This document shows positions 1 to 6,234 of a DNA stretch of 9,344 bases, one piece after another. Positions within the stretch are counted from its first letter, which is position 1, and each line of letters begins with the position of its first letter. A model generated the notes under the pieces. The model was not told where the DNA came from, ran no database searches, and saw only the letters and a program-made list of their open reading frames with translations. The stretch comes from Alistipes sp. (lineage in GTDB: Bacteria > Bacteroidota > Bacteroidia > Bacteroidales > Rikenellaceae): contig JAGBTW010000092.1 of assembly GCA_017631135.1 (NCBI GenBank), forward strand, positions 1 through 9,344. Reading direction: 5' to 3'. The position numbers and the translations under genes are program-made.

Positions 1-1824
1 AATGGCGGTGGTGCACTCACGGGCGACAGGGTTATGGTTGCCGTAGCACGCCGATCAAGGGATGGTGAGCTCGAGGGTACAATCACCGAGGTTGTGGAGC
101 GCAGCCGCCGACCATATATAGGCACTGCCGAGGTAACGACCAACAACATATTCATCTCGACCGATGCGCGCCGCCTCGGCGTAGACATACGCATACCCCG
201 CAAGGGACACCCCGAGGTGGAGAGTGGCGACAAGCTTGCTGTGCGCATTGTCGACTGGGCAGAGGGAGAGCGTTTGCCCGAGGGCGAGATTATCGAGTGC
301 CTCGGCAAGGCGGGTGACAACGACACCGAGATGCACGCCATACTCGCCGAGTTCGACCTACCCTACCACTTCGAGAAGGAGGTAATCGCCGCCGCAAACC
401 GCATAGATGGCACAATAACCAAGGAGGAGATAGCACGCCGCCGCGACATGCGCGACCGCACGACATTCACCATCGACCCCGCCGATGCCAAGGACTTTGA
501 TGATGCGCTCTCTATTACGCGCCTTGGTGATGGCCTTTGGGAGGTGGGCGTGCACATTGCCGATGTCACACACTATGTCACACCCGGCTCGGTTGTAGAC
601 AACGAGGCGGTGGAGCGCGCCACATCGGTCTATCTTGTTGACCGCACCGTGCCGATGCTCCCCGAGCGCCTATGTAACGACCTATGCTCACTACGCCCCC
701 ACGAGCATAAGCTCTGCTTCTCGGCGGTCTTCACCCTCAACGAGAATGCCGAGATACAGAAGGAGTGGTTGGGTCGCACGGTTATACACTCCGACCGCCG
801 CTTCGCCTACGAGGAGGCACAGCAGGTAATCGAGACTGGCGAGGGCGACTACAAAGAGGAGATACTCACACTCCACACCCTTGCGCAGAAGCTACGCAGC
901 GACCGCTTCAAGCATGGTGCGATAGCCTTTGCACGCGACGAGGTGCGCTTCATGCTCGACGAGAAGGGTCGCCCCACAGGCGTATACACCAAGGTGCAGA
1001 AGGAGGCAAACCAGCTTATCGAGGAGTTTATGTTGCTTGCCAACCGTCGCGTAGCGGAGTATTGCGCACACCGCATATCTAATGGTCGTCGTGTGCCTCG
1101 CCCCATGGTCTTTCGTGTGCACGACGAGCCCTCGGAGGATAAGCTCGAGCGCTTCCGCGACTTCGCCCTTCGTTTTGGACACTACTTTAAGGCGCATAAG
1201 GGTCGCTCCATAGCCAAGGAGATGAACAAAATCCTCAACACCATCGCTGGCAGTGCCGAGCAGAATGCCATAACGACACTCGCCGTGCGTAGCATGGCAA
1301 AGGCGGTATATACGACCGACAACATTGGTCACTATGGCTTGGCATTCCCCTACTACACACACTTCACCTCGCCCATACGTCGCTACCCCGACATGATGGT
1401 GCACCGACTCTTGGCCGCCTACCTCGATGGTGAGAAGCGCGCCGACAAGAAGCAGCTCGAAGAGTTATGTGTGCACTCTACCGAGCGCGAGATTGTCGCT
1501 TCGGAGGCGGAGCGCGCAAGCATCAAGTATAAGATGGCGGAGTTCATGCGCGACCGCATAGGCGAGGAGTTCGATGGTGTAATCTCGGGCATGACAGAGT
1601 GGGGCGTATATGTCGAGCTCAACGACACCCATGTCGAGGGCATGGCCTTCTTGCGCGACATAGACGATGACGACTACTATCGCTTCGACGAGGCGCGCTA
1701 CGAGATTGTAGGTCGCTCGTCGGGCATACGCCTAACGCTTGGCTCGCCCGTGCGCATACGCGTTAAGAGTGTCGACCTCAACCGCCGAACACTCGACTTC
1801 AAACTACTACTAAACAAGAGATAG
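1..1824 (+). CDS. rnr: Ribonuclease R, 3' portion (5' end outside window)
   Basis: This is a processive 3'-to-5' exoribonuclease of the RNase II/RNB family, which degrades structured RNA and takes part in RNA quality control in the cytoplasm. The frame is open from base 1 and the ATG at 34 is internal: the residues before it (GGALTGDRV) belong to the second cold-shock (OB) domain, so the first OB domain and true start lie upstream. The RNB catalytic domain follows. Its metal-binding aspartates are in TIDPADAKDFDDA (about 469-507), four Asp as in active RNases II/R, so the enzyme looks intact. A later RNB block, HYGLAFPYYTHFTSPIRRYPD, lies around 1330-1392. A C-terminal S1 RNA-binding domain covers roughly 1560-1815 (GEEFDGVISGMTEWGVYVEL). 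The 607 visible residues fit a full length of about 700. mqnC starts 7 bases after the stop, so the two are probably co-transcribed. The family call is very secure; RNase R rather than RNase II rests on the tandem cold-shock layout and overall motif match. Confidence 0.95.
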   Translation, partial: NGGGALTGDRVMVAVARRSRDGELEGTITEVVERSRRPYIGTAEVTTNNIFISTDARRLGVDIRIPRKGHPEVESGDKLAVRIVDWAEGERLPEGEIIECLGKAGDNDTEMHAILAEFDLPYHFEKEVIAAANRIDGTITKEEIARRRDMRDRTTFTIDPADAKDFDDALSITRLGDGLWEVGVHIADVTHYVTPGSVVDNEAVERATSVYLVDRTVPMLPERLCNDLCSLRPHEHKLCFSAVFTLNENAEIQKEWLGRTVIHSDRRFAYEEAQQVIETGEGDYKEEILTLHTLAQKLRSDRFKHGAIAFARDEVRFMLDEKGRPTGVYTKVQKEANQLIEEFMLLANRRVAEYCAHRISNGRRVPRPMVFRVHDEPSEDKLERFRDFALRFGHYFKAHKGRSIAKEMNKILNTIAGSAEQNAITTLAVRSMAKAVYTTDNIGHYGLAFPYYTHFTSPIRRYPDMMVHRLLAAYLDGEKRADKKQLEELCVHSTEREIVASEAERASIKYKMAEFMRDRIGEEFDGVISGMTEWGVYVELNDTHVEGMAFLRDIDDDDYYRFDEARYEIVGRSSGIRLTLGSPVRIRVKSVDLNRRTLDFKLLLNKR

Positions 1825-1831
1825 TTTTGCT

Positions 1832-2950
1832 ATGGCTAAAATAGACGCTATAATTGAGCGCGCCCTGATGCGCGAGCCACTCTCTCGCAACGAGGCATAT
1901 ACACTCTACGACGAAGCACCGCTACAGCTGCTGTGCGACGTTGCCGACACACTGCGCAAGAGCGCCGTCAAAGATCCCTCGGTGGTGACATGGCAGATAG
2001 ACCGCAATGTCAACATCACCAACGTTTGCAAGTCGGGTTGTCGCTTCTGCAACTTCCACTGCAAGCCCCACGAGACCGACAAGGCATACATCACCACAAT
2101 GGCTGAGTATCGCCAAAAAATTGACGAAGCGATAGCTCTTGGTGCAAACCAGCTATTGCTTCAGGGCGGCATGCACCCCAAGCTCGGCATAGAGTTCTAC
2201 GAGACGCTATTTAGCCAGCTTAAGAAGGAGTATCCCGCGCTGCAGCTCAACGCTCTCGGTGCTCCCGAGGTGGCACACATCGCGCATATTAGCGGTATAA
2301 CAACCGTTGAGACACTCAAGCGTCTGCGCGCTGCGGGACTCGACACGCTCCCCGGTGCGGGTGCAGAGATACTATCGGAGGAGGTGCGCAAGCGCATATC
2401 TCCCGCGAAGCCCTCGGCAGCCGAGTGGGTGCGCGTGATGCACGAGGCACACAAGCTTAACATCCCCTCTACGGCGACGATGATGTATGGTCACGTTGAG
2501 ACTCCCCACCAGAGGGTCGACCACCTTATCACACTGCGCAACCTTCAGGCTGCAAAGCCCAAAGAGTCGCGTGGCTTTACCGCCTTTATCCCGTGGGTGT
2601 TCTGTCCCAAGGGCACACAACTCGAGCGCGAGGGCATAGCGCCACAGTTCTCGGCTACGGAGTATCTGCGCATCATAGCCATGAGCCGCATCATACTGCA
2701 CAACATCACAAACATCCAAGCGTCGTGGTTGACCGTGGGCAAGGAGGTTGCCGAGATAGCGCTTAAGAGCGGTGCTAATGACATGGGCTCGATAATGATT
2801 GAGGAGAACGTGGTGTCGTCGGCGGGTGCTACAACGCGCTTCGACCGCGAGGCGATGAAGGCGACAATACGCCGTGCGGGCTTCACTCCACAGCTACGCG
2901 ATCAGTTGTACAACTATCGCGACGAGGATGCCTTGTTCGGAAATAAGTAA
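1832..2950 (+). CDS. mqnC: Cyclic dehypoxanthinyl futalosine synthase (radical SAM, MqnC)
   Basis: In the futalosine route to menaquinone this enzyme cyclises dehypoxanthinyl futalosine to its spiro-cyclic form using a [4Fe-4S] cluster and S-adenosylmethionine. The 372 residues match the usual MqnC length. The radical SAM cluster motif CxxxCxxC is Cys66, Cys70 and Cys73 (CKSGCRFCNF, from 2027), preceded by the family phrase RNVNITNVC. Further family blocks are LLLQGGMHPKLGIEFYETL, GLDTLPGAGAEIL, RKRISPAKPSAAEWVRVMH, TATMMYGHVET and GFTAFIPWVFCP. The GAGAEIL, TATMMxGxVET and GFTAFIPW blocks favour MqnC over the relatives MqnE (aminofutalosine synthase) and CofH. The residue after the third cluster cysteine is Asn (FCNF) where Ala is common in the wider family. 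It sits 7 bases after rnr. No other menaquinone gene is in the window, so the rest of the pathway must be encoded elsewhere. MqnE is the main alternative, judged less likely. Confidence 0.92.
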   Translation: MAKIDAIIERALMREPLSRNEAYTLYDEAPLQLLCDVADTLRKSAVKDPSVVTWQIDRNVNITNVCKSGCRFCNFHCKPHETDKAYITTMAEYRQKIDEAIALGANQLLLQGGMHPKLGIEFYETLFSQLKKEYPALQLNALGAPEVAHIAHISGITTVETLKRLRAAGLDTLPGAGAEILSEEVRKRISPAKPSAAEWVRVMHEAHKLNIPSTATMMYGHVETPHQRVDHLITLRNLQAAKPKESRGFTAFIPWVFCPKGTQLEREGIAPQFSATEYLRIIAMSRIILHNITNIQASWLTVGKEVAEIALKSGANDMGSIMIEENVVSSAGATTRFDREAMKATIRRAGFTPQLRDQLYNYRDEDALFGNK

Positions 2951-2979
2951 CACATACCAACTATAAAAACCTAATCGAG

Positions 2980-3126
2980 ATGAGAACACTTAACGAGATT
3001 AATAACTACGAAGCACCCGCAATGATGTGTGTTGAGTGCTCGGTAGAGCGCGGCTTTGGCGCAAGCAACATCAGCGACACAGAGGGTCATGAGATTCCCG
3101 ACTTTGTGAAGCAGAACGAACTCTAA
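2980..3126 (+). CDS. 48-residue small protein preceding the protease lipoprotein
   Basis: This is an ATG-to-TAA frame of 48 codons lying 29 bases after mqnC and 11 bases before the lipoprotein gene, on the same strand. It reads MRTLNEINNYEAPAMMCVE at the start, then CSVERGFGASNISDTEG, and ends in DFVKQNEL. There is no transmembrane segment and no classical signal peptide. The layout (a short polar start, a Y-E-A-P motif, a stretch ending V-E-x-G-F-x-A-S, then a short acidic tail) resembles, from memory, many unnamed short proteins encoded beside fimbrillin-like lipoproteins in Bacteroidales. That resemblance is recalled and has not been searched. It contains one CxxC pair (Cys17, Cys20). The codons match neighbouring coding DNA and the spacing is operon-like, so I judge it a real gene. 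Its function is unknown. Possibilities include a secreted peptide, a propeptide-like partner or inhibitor of the protease, or a translated leader controlling the downstream gene. Confidence 0.72.
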   Translation: MRTLNEINNYEAPAMMCVECSVERGFGASNISDTEGHEIPDFVKQNEL

Positions 3127-3137
3127 AAGTTGCAACT

Positions 3138-5108
3138 ATGAGACGTTTGATTTATCTATTTACACTTTTTGCGGTACTATTTGCTGTGGGCTGCGAGAAG
3201 CAGATGCCCGACAATGTCATCAATAACAAGCTTGTTGAGGTTTGCATTGTTGCCGATGCTGATGCCGACGACGATAACCGCGTAGCCCTCAATGGCAACA
3301 CAACAACATGGGAGGTGGGTGACCGCATAACTGTGGCACTCAAAGTGAACTACTTTTCTACACAATACGCTACTTTTGAGATTAAATCTTCGAGCGACAT
3401 CTCATCAGATGGCAAGCGCGCACGTTTCTATGGAAATGTTTTTACGGGTGAATACTATGGTGTTACTGCGCTTTACCCTGCCGTTGACAACCCCTCAAAC
3501 GGCATAACCCTCGACCGCAATGCTGCCGACAATATCTTTATGTCGTCACACGTTGGCAGCAACGATGCTCCAGTACTTACAGTTGAGGAAGGCAAAGAGG
3601 TGGAGCTACCTTTAACATTCTCGCACCTTATGCATAAGATGGACTTTAACTTATCGCTCGCTAATGGTTACCAGTCTGATGACTTAAAGTCGAATAATAT
3701 CATCATCGAAATGAGTGCGACAAGCAAAGAGGGGAACATAGAGTTTGCCGAGACGCAGACATTTGATATAAAAGCAAACAGTCCATCAACGGCAACTAAA
3801 TCGAATATCATCCGCGCATACGGCAACTCTCCACAGTTCTCAACGATGCTATTTCCAATGAATACGACCTTGGATGTTGCATTCACCTTTGGCGTATATA
3901 TCGACGGAGAGAAGCGCTACGAGGTTCGCAAGCCCGATAGTGGCACAATCGGCAGCATCTCCATGAAATCTGGAAAGAGCACAACCGTCAATCTGGTGCT
4001 TAGTGACAAGAATAGCACATCGGGTGGTGAGATTGAAGCCGAGGCAATCACTCTCACTGCATCAACGCAAGTCATCAAGGCTAATGGCGTGGATAGCGCC
4101 ATGTTGAGCGTCGTTACGACAGATGGTGGCGAGGATGTAACAGCTCAATCGACCATATATGTCAACGGTAGCAAGCTACATGGCTCAACATTCCTCACTA
4201 CAACAGCTGGAGCATATACAATATATGCAGAGCGCTATGGAGTACAGTCCAACACGCTCACTATCACTGCCGAGGAGGTTACAAACACTGGTAGGACAAT
4301 CGTCTTTGCCGAGGGCGTAACACTCACCTCGGGCTGGTACGATGTTAACAAGAAAAGCACCACGAATAGTTCTGGCGCGGATGCTATGATGTGTTGGGCG
4401 GCATCATCATCCAATATCATCCAGTGGTTCCAGGACCGCTACGTTGCCGATGGTAACACCCTGCCTGCGGGTTGCCCCAATGGTACATCAAGCAACTATG
4501 ACTACGAGCTTCAGATTATGGATGTGTTCCGTGATAACTGGGAGAACCTCGCACGCGGTAACTGGACAGACGGTGGTGTTATCTGGTACTTTGAGGGTCG
4601 CGATGTATATGAGACCAACAGTAAGGAGTCATGCGCGCATCCTCGTAGCGGTACAGGTGGATACTTCAAGTCGCAGTGGAGTGAGATCTATGCCGACATG
4701 TATAAGTATGAGAATGGATGGGCTTGGCTTACAGGTGAGCCCTACACCTATGCAACTGAAATCAACAACTACAATTGGCGTGGTAGCAGCATTGCAGACC
4801 CATTGTTGAAGTTCTCTGAATATATAGTCACTGCCTTTGAGTATGGTATATCAAGTATGGCAGTTGCAATGTCGTCAAACTTCGGTGGCGCACACGCTGT
4901 GACCATCTGGGGTTACGAGATTGACAACGCTACGGGCTACGTTACAAAACTCTATATTGCCGACTCTGACGATGGTTCAACCCCTGTTTTGCAGACATAT
5001 ACAGTAAGTCCTGAGGGTGGTAATGCAAAGATTGTGTTGAATGGTTATGCTACATACTATCCTTTTGCACTCTATCCCGTGTCTGGATATGCATCAGCAA
5101 ACAACTAA
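3138..5108 (+). CDS. Lipoprotein with fimbrillin-like, Ig-like and IdeS/Mac-type cysteine protease domains
   Basis: This is a predicted envelope-anchored cysteine endopeptidase of 656 residues. Residues 1-18 form a lipoprotein signal peptide with lipidated Cys19 (LFAVGC). The next residues (EKQMPD) are not a clear Bacteroidetes surface-export signal. Residues about 30-290 resemble the fimbrillin/Mfa family (RVALNGNTTTWEVGDRITV, then LPLTFSHLMHKMDFNLSL). Residues about 300-380 look like a bacterial Ig-like domain. Residues about 385-652 match the streptococcal IgG-cleaving protease IdeS/Mac (family C66): SGWYDVNKK, MMCWAASSSNIIQWF, GGAHAVTIWGYE and LYIADSDDG. Comparison with IdeS Cys94, His262 and Asp284 places the triad at Cys419, His586 and Asp609, with Lys405 matching oxyanion Lys84 and Asp611 matching Asp286. 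Cys-His spacing is 167 here and 168 in IdeS, His-Asp 23 and 22, so the domain looks catalytically competent. A four-residue insertion lies between the Lys and the Cys, and Trp follows the Cys where IdeS has Gly. The substrate is unknown and immunoglobulin cleavage is only a hypothesis. The DNA is more A/T-rich than its neighbours. Confidence 0.87.
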   Translation: MRRLIYLFTLFAVLFAVGCEKQMPDNVINNKLVEVCIVADADADDDNRVALNGNTTTWEVGDRITVALKVNYFSTQYATFEIKSSSDISSDGKRARFYGNVFTGEYYGVTALYPAVDNPSNGITLDRNAADNIFMSSHVGSNDAPVLTVEEGKEVELPLTFSHLMHKMDFNLSLANGYQSDDLKSNNIIIEMSATSKEGNIEFAETQTFDIKANSPSTATKSNIIRAYGNSPQFSTMLFPMNTTLDVAFTFGVYIDGEKRYEVRKPDSGTIGSISMKSGKSTTVNLVLSDKNSTSGGEIEAEAITLTASTQVIKANGVDSAMLSVVTTDGGEDVTAQSTIYVNGSKLHGSTFLTTTAGAYTIYAERYGVQSNTLTITAEEVTNTGRTIVFAEGVTLTSGWYDVNKKSTTNSSGADAMMCWAASSSNIIQWFQDRYVADGNTLPAGCPNGTSSNYDYELQIMDVFRDNWENLARGNWTDGGVIWYFEGRDVYETNSKESCAHPRSGTGGYFKSQWSEIYADMYKYENGWAWLTGEPYTYATEINNYNWRGSSIADPLLKFSEYIVTAFEYGISSMAVAMSSNFGGAHAVTIWGYEIDNATGYVTKLYIADSDDGSTPVLQTYTVSPEGGNAKIVLNGYATYYPFALYPVSGYASANN

Positions 5109-5128
5109 CATATACCTACATATACAAT

Positions 5129-5168
5129 ATAAACTATGGGTTGCCCGCATGGACAACCCATAGTTTAT
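5129..5168. terminator. Bidirectional hairpin terminator between converging genes
   Basis: A perfect 15-base inverted repeat (ATAAACTATGGGTTG at 5129-5143 and its complement at 5154-5168) encloses a 10-base loop. It begins 20 bases after the stop of the protease lipoprotein and ends 22 bases from the stop of the converging coiled-coil gene. Its position fits a terminator shared by both strands. The stem arms themselves end in A/T-rich bases, but a long run of U after the hairpin is absent in either direction, so efficiency cannot be judged. Confidence 0.8.
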
Positions 5169-5190
5169 TACACGGCAAGCCTATTAACTC

Positions 5191-5916
5191 TTACTCAACA
5201 TCCTCGCAGCAGCAATCACAGCACTCCTCGACTAACTGGGGGCGCTCAAGCTCCTCGCCACGCTGCAAGCGGTAGGCAAGCTTAACGATGTTGCTCTTGT
5301 GCTCAACCTCCTTAATCTTGGCATTGCACTCCACGATAGAGTCCTCAACCTTGCCAATCTCCTTAAGGCACGACTCATCGAGCTTGCCACTTGCGCCGCT
5401 CCACGCCGCTGCAGCAAGCTCCTGCTTACGCAACTCGAGGGCCTCAATCTCGGCAACGAGCTTCGCAACCTGCTCGTCGTTAGCCACGATGATGGCAACG
5501 CCCTCCTCCGTAGTGCCGAGAGGCATTCTCCACGCCTCGTCAACGTCATTAAGCGTAGACTTAAACTTATTAACCTCGCCAGCCAAGTAGTCCTCCTCGC
5601 GGCGAATCTCCTCGCGACGGTCGCCCGCAGCGATGATGATAGGCTCGACAAGACTCTTAAAGTAGAGCGCTTTAGCGCCATTATAGCTGTGCTTATATGC
5701 AATCTCATACTCGTATGCGAGCTTCTCGAGGTTACGAAGATCGATCTCTGTGCGAATGGTCTCGGCCTTGAATGCCAACAACTGCGCATCCTGCTCGGGT
5801 GTAGTGAGCTTGGGCGAGGGGTTATAAATATTTGACAGTGTCAACAGCGCAACAACAAAGGCTGCACCCACACCCACAACAATCCATCTCTCTCGTTTGT
5901 TACTCTTCATAGCCAT
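5191..5916 (-). CDS. Single-pass membrane coiled-coil protein with cysteine-rich C-terminal tail
   Basis: I do not recognise this 241-residue protein. It starts with a basic stretch (MAMKSNKRERW) followed by one hydrophobic segment at residues about 12-28 (IVVGVGAAFVVALLTL). By the positive-inside rule the remainder lies outside the cytoplasm. Most of the rest is charged, Ala/Leu/Glu-rich sequence typical of coiled coils, notably around residues 38-75, 97-125, 142-170 and 185-228, broken by a Pro/Gly-containing stretch near 130-140. The last 12 residues, EECCDCCCEDVE, hold five cysteines in a six-residue block flanked by acids. The start is either the ATG at 5916 or the one two codons later at 5910; the family offers no way to choose. 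It lies 5 bases after the small lipoprotein gene and is the last gene of the minus-strand run, before the shared hairpin. A scaffold or spacer role in the envelope together with the lipoprotein is a guess. Confidence 0.85.
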   Translation of the reverse strand: MAMKSNKRERWIVVGVGAAFVVALLTLSNIYNPSPKLTTPEQDAQLLAFKAETIRTEIDLRNLEKLAYEYEIAYKHSYNGAKALYFKSLVEPIIIAAGDRREEIRREEDYLAGEVNKFKSTLNDVDEAWRMPLGTTEEGVAIIVANDEQVAKLVAEIEALELRKQELAAAAWSGASGKLDESCLKEIGKVEDSIVECNAKIKEVEHKSNIVKLAYRLQRGEELERPQLVEECCDCCCEDVE

Positions 5917-5921
5917 ACTCG

Positions 5922-6200
5922 TTACAACTCCTCAAAAATATAGTTACACTCCTCCAAGAAGATGAGGTATGCCTCGCCACCAATCTGTGTGCGGAAGGCC
6001 TCCTCATATCTCTCAATCTCTGTGCGGGCGCGCTTGAACTCCTCGTAGTTTTGCGCCTCGACAACCTTATACGCCAACTCACCGCTCTTGTTATAAGCCT
6101 CATTCACGGGATTTTGGTCGCTTAATACAATATGCTCACCCTTGCTGGCACATCCCGCACATGCGAGAGCCGCAACGAGCACAATAAACAATCGTTTCAT
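5922..6200 (-). CDS. Small predicted lipoprotein, function unknown
   Basis: This 92-residue protein has an N-terminal lipoprotein-type signal (MKRLFIVLVAALACAGC) with Cys17 as the likely lipidated residue. The -3 position is Cys rather than the usual Leu, so the lipobox is imperfect. The mature part is short, acidic and probably mostly helical, with a Tyr/Glu-rich stretch (NYEEFKRARTEIERYEEAF) and a C-terminus ending in YIFEEL. I recognise no family. It lies 34 bases downstream of the methyltransferase gene and 5 bases upstream of the coiled-coil membrane protein, so the latter two genes are almost certainly translated from one message. The shared envelope location and tight spacing suggest a pair, but no function can be read from the sequence. 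Confidence 0.82.
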   Translation of the reverse strand: MKRLFIVLVAALACAGCASKGEHIVLSDQNPVNEAYNKSGELAYKVVEAQNYEEFKRARTEIERYEEAFRTQIGGEAYLIFLEECNYIFEEL

Positions 6201-6234
6201 ACCTTGACTATCTTTGTTTCAATATTTTACATCA

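Noticed and set aside
892..1404. A 170-codon minus-strand frame inside rnr.
   Set aside because: It is antisense to conserved RNB-domain sequence with no motifs, so it is a shadow of rnr.
3250..3281. A short Asp/Ala repeat (ADADADDD) near the start of the lipoprotein, considered as a surface-export signal or tandem repeat.
   Set aside because: It lies about 20 residues after the lipidated cysteine, where export signals directly follow the cysteine, and it is too short and irregular to call a repeat.
5299..5835. A 178-codon open frame on the + strand across the coiled-coil gene.
   Set aside because: It is Leu/Asn/Ala-rich shadow sequence produced by the Glu/Lys/Leu codons of the opposite strand. 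The minus-strand protein has a coherent membrane segment and coiled coil.
6209..6216. The + strand octamer TATCTTTG, an exact match to the Bacteroidetes -7 consensus, in the 34-base gap before the small lipoprotein.
   Set aside because: It would drive transcription antisense into the methyltransferase gene. It has no -33 element at the right distance and is likely a chance match.
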